DNA from: Diprion similis
Taxonomy: Eukaryota; Arthropoda; Insecta; Hymenoptera; Diprionidae
DNA length: 64,000 nucleotides
Direction: 5' to 3'
NCBI RefSeq assembly: GCF_021155765.1
Contig: NC_060112.1
Location: 1,054,001 to 1,118,000 of the forward strand
Program-made: the position numbers and the translations under genes
Shown here: piece by piece, positions 62,417 to 64,000 of the stretch
Layout of the letters: every line of letters starts with the position of its first letter
Numbering within the stretch: position 1 is the first letter of the stretch
The notes under the pieces: generated by a model
The model's database searches: none
What the model saw: only the letters and a program-made list of their open reading frames with translations
What the model was told of the DNA's origin: nothing

Positions 62417-63044
62417 ATATCCGACGATGCCTCCTACGATAACTAAGGATGTTTCAGATTTCTTACGAAGATAGTACCTTTCAAGTTTTTACGAAAACTA
62501 GCACGTTTTGGTTATCCTAGCGAAAATTATCACGTTTCCATTAATGCGGTAAGGATTTTTTGAAGATTTATGCGGTTTAGGGTAGTCGAAATTAAAGTCA
62601 ATTAGCGAATGCGGAAGTGCGTTTTTTCGCGTCAAAATAAACTTATAAATATCATCGAAATTGTGTTGTCGATGCAGATCTTAGAAAAATTAATCCTTTT
62701 TTTTTTTTACAGATTCTTTACAGTTGTTTTAAATTTGTCCGAATTTTTATCAATATAAATATCAATTCTTCTTACTATATTTATATGATTTAGTCCTTAC
62801 CTAAACTATGCGTAATCTTTCTACAAGAGTGTAAAAACTATTGTATCATATTGTAGTTGACTAACTGAGTCTTTTTGAATTTTTATACCCAGCAATACTA
62901 CACTCTTGCTAATTTGTATGAAAACATGCTAGTTTTCGCAGTGAAAATTGAAACATGCTAAACTTTGTAGTGAAAACCACAACGTGCTAGTTTTCATAAT
63001 AAAGAAATCTGAAACGTGCTACTTTTCTTAAGAGGCATCGATAT
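62417..63044 (-). mobile_element. MITE copy B, inverted relative to copy A
   Basis: Reverse complement of copy A with scattered differences and longer terminal subrepeat blocks; the poly-A of copy A appears here as poly-T (62698-62709). It ends TTAAGAGGCATCGATAT, the inverse of the copy A start. Four to five GTGCTAGTTTTC-like units occur near 62920-63030. Confidence 0.75.
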
Positions 63045-63730
63045 GTATGATGTACAAAATAACGTTACTTTTCAAATATGCTACATACTAGCTGCGTGAT
63101 TAATTTGAATGTTGCCCAATACAGAGCCGATTTGCATTATTACTACTCGGTTAATTCTCGTCAACGTGTGCGTATTAATAATATACCTGTCTGTCGATAT
63201 GTCTGTCGTCCATCTATCCGCGGCTTGTCAATTATATATGTACATACATAAGTATACATATATACATGTGTAGGTAACATACCGCTTGGATCATATATAT
63301 CTAACAAGCTGTTTTGGTTCTAGTTTCAGCTACAGCGTAGAGAAACGACGAATACCCGCTCGTCATTAATCATATGACAAATTATCATTAAATTCTTTTC
63401 AAACTGATGCACGAGTTTATCTTATTATTACCAATCGATTCGAATCGATAATGCTGCATAAAAAACTCATCGAAATCGTTACGTTCCCACAAATTTGTCA
63501 GTAAATTCTGCACCCATCGGGTGATGATTCGTTTGAATGTTCAAACTTTTTCATCGATGAATATAACCTTTAAATTCTCTGCTTTTGCTCCACTCCCTCT
63601 CCCCCTCCTCATCCTTTTTTTCTTTCCACCGTTTGCCGATGAATACATCGATGAAAAATCTAAAGAAAAGTTGAATAAATTTCCCATACGTCTTTATAAA
63701 TCAAAACTGTTCCATGGCGGTTGCGTTAGC

Positions 63731-63759
63731 AGGTTTTTTTTTTTTTTTTTTTTTTTTTT
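63731..63759. repeat. Poly-T run
   Basis: About 29 consecutive T followed by GTTTTTCGCGGGGGG. Confidence 0.85.
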
Positions 63760-64000
63760 GTTTTTCGCGGGGGGTTGCGCGCTTCTAGCATACTCAAGTT
63801 TTTTCACGATCGCGAACGTAACGCAAACACGTGTCCACCGATACAATACATATACGTATATGTTAACCTGTAAAGCACTGATATATAACTGCTGCATATT
63901 TAGCCTGATATCGGAACGCTGCCCCCCATCCCACCCGTCCCACCACATATGTTCCTTATTATTTATTAAAGACCCCCAATGTTACAAATTTTTCTCCATT

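Larger units (their letters stand above)
52758..64000. other. Probable long first intron / non-coding region
   Basis: Eleven kilobases with many homopolymers and microsatellites: poly-A (58298-58328), poly-C (58957-58983), (AT)n (59116-59153), (TG)n near 59240, (GGAGGT)n (61003-61026), (GTC)n-like (61433-61455) and poly-T (63731-63759). It also contains two related MITEs. GC-rich stretches near 55190-55440 and 56080-56300 yield long but overlapping open frames without domains. No supported exon on either strand; the region most likely belongs to the intron of the gene starting at 52655. Confidence 0.55.

Noticed and set aside
1-64000. CRISPR arrays, operons, prophage or bacterial defence systems
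   Set aside because: The window is eukaryotic: spliced genes, poly-A signals and microsatellites; no direct-repeat array with regular spacers was seen.

Overview
This is a eukaryotic, intron-rich window. It looks like an insect, most likely a hymenopteran, and a sawfly-like genome of moderate GC is my guess. The insect call rests on a peritrophin-like cuticle protein, a single-domain GH18 chitinase and a canopy/seele homologue. No bacterial or viral gene organisation is visible. Coding exons are small islands in AT-rich sequence full of microsatellites and short DNA-transposon remnants, so most open frames in the window are chance. Exons were assembled by eye from splice sites, reading-frame continuity and remembered family conservation; no alignment was run.

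Layout. 1166-12167 (minus): a complete Sin3A co-repressor gene in 16 coding exons (1510 residues), with a 4.3 kb intron that carries a decayed coding-like segment on the other strand. 12188-22080: Sin3A upstream region, GC-rich promoter-like sequence and a possible F-box-like first exon (plus). 22085-23192 (plus): canopy-2/seele ER protein (196 residues, RDEL tail). 24694-32172 (plus): GH18 chitinase (461 residues, all four signature motifs intact); its first intron and a later intron hold several DNA-transposon remnants, including a THAP-domain relic. 32173-39283: mainly gene-poor, with one candidate short secreted peptide. 39284-41656 (plus): CPAP1-type single-CBM14 cuticle protein (118 residues). 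43110-43182 (minus): tRNA-Lys(TTT). 45160-48333: a large decayed palindrome. 48731-51560 (plus): glucose-6-phosphatase (357 residues). 51953-52616 (plus): an unrecognised small single-pass membrane protein. 52655-52757 (plus): first coding exon of an unrecognised gene whose remainder is probably beyond the window. 52758-64000: probable intron, rich in homopolymers, with an inverted pair of related MITEs.

The neighbours do not form a pathway. Chitinase and the CPAP1 protein both act on chitin, but they are 7 kb apart and apparently independently transcribed. The most interesting non-genic structures are the THAP/P-like relic, the 112-bp-TIR foldback element, the 3.2 kb palindrome upstream of glucose-6-phosphatase, the inverted MITE pair and the decayed membrane-protein-like gene inside Sin3A.
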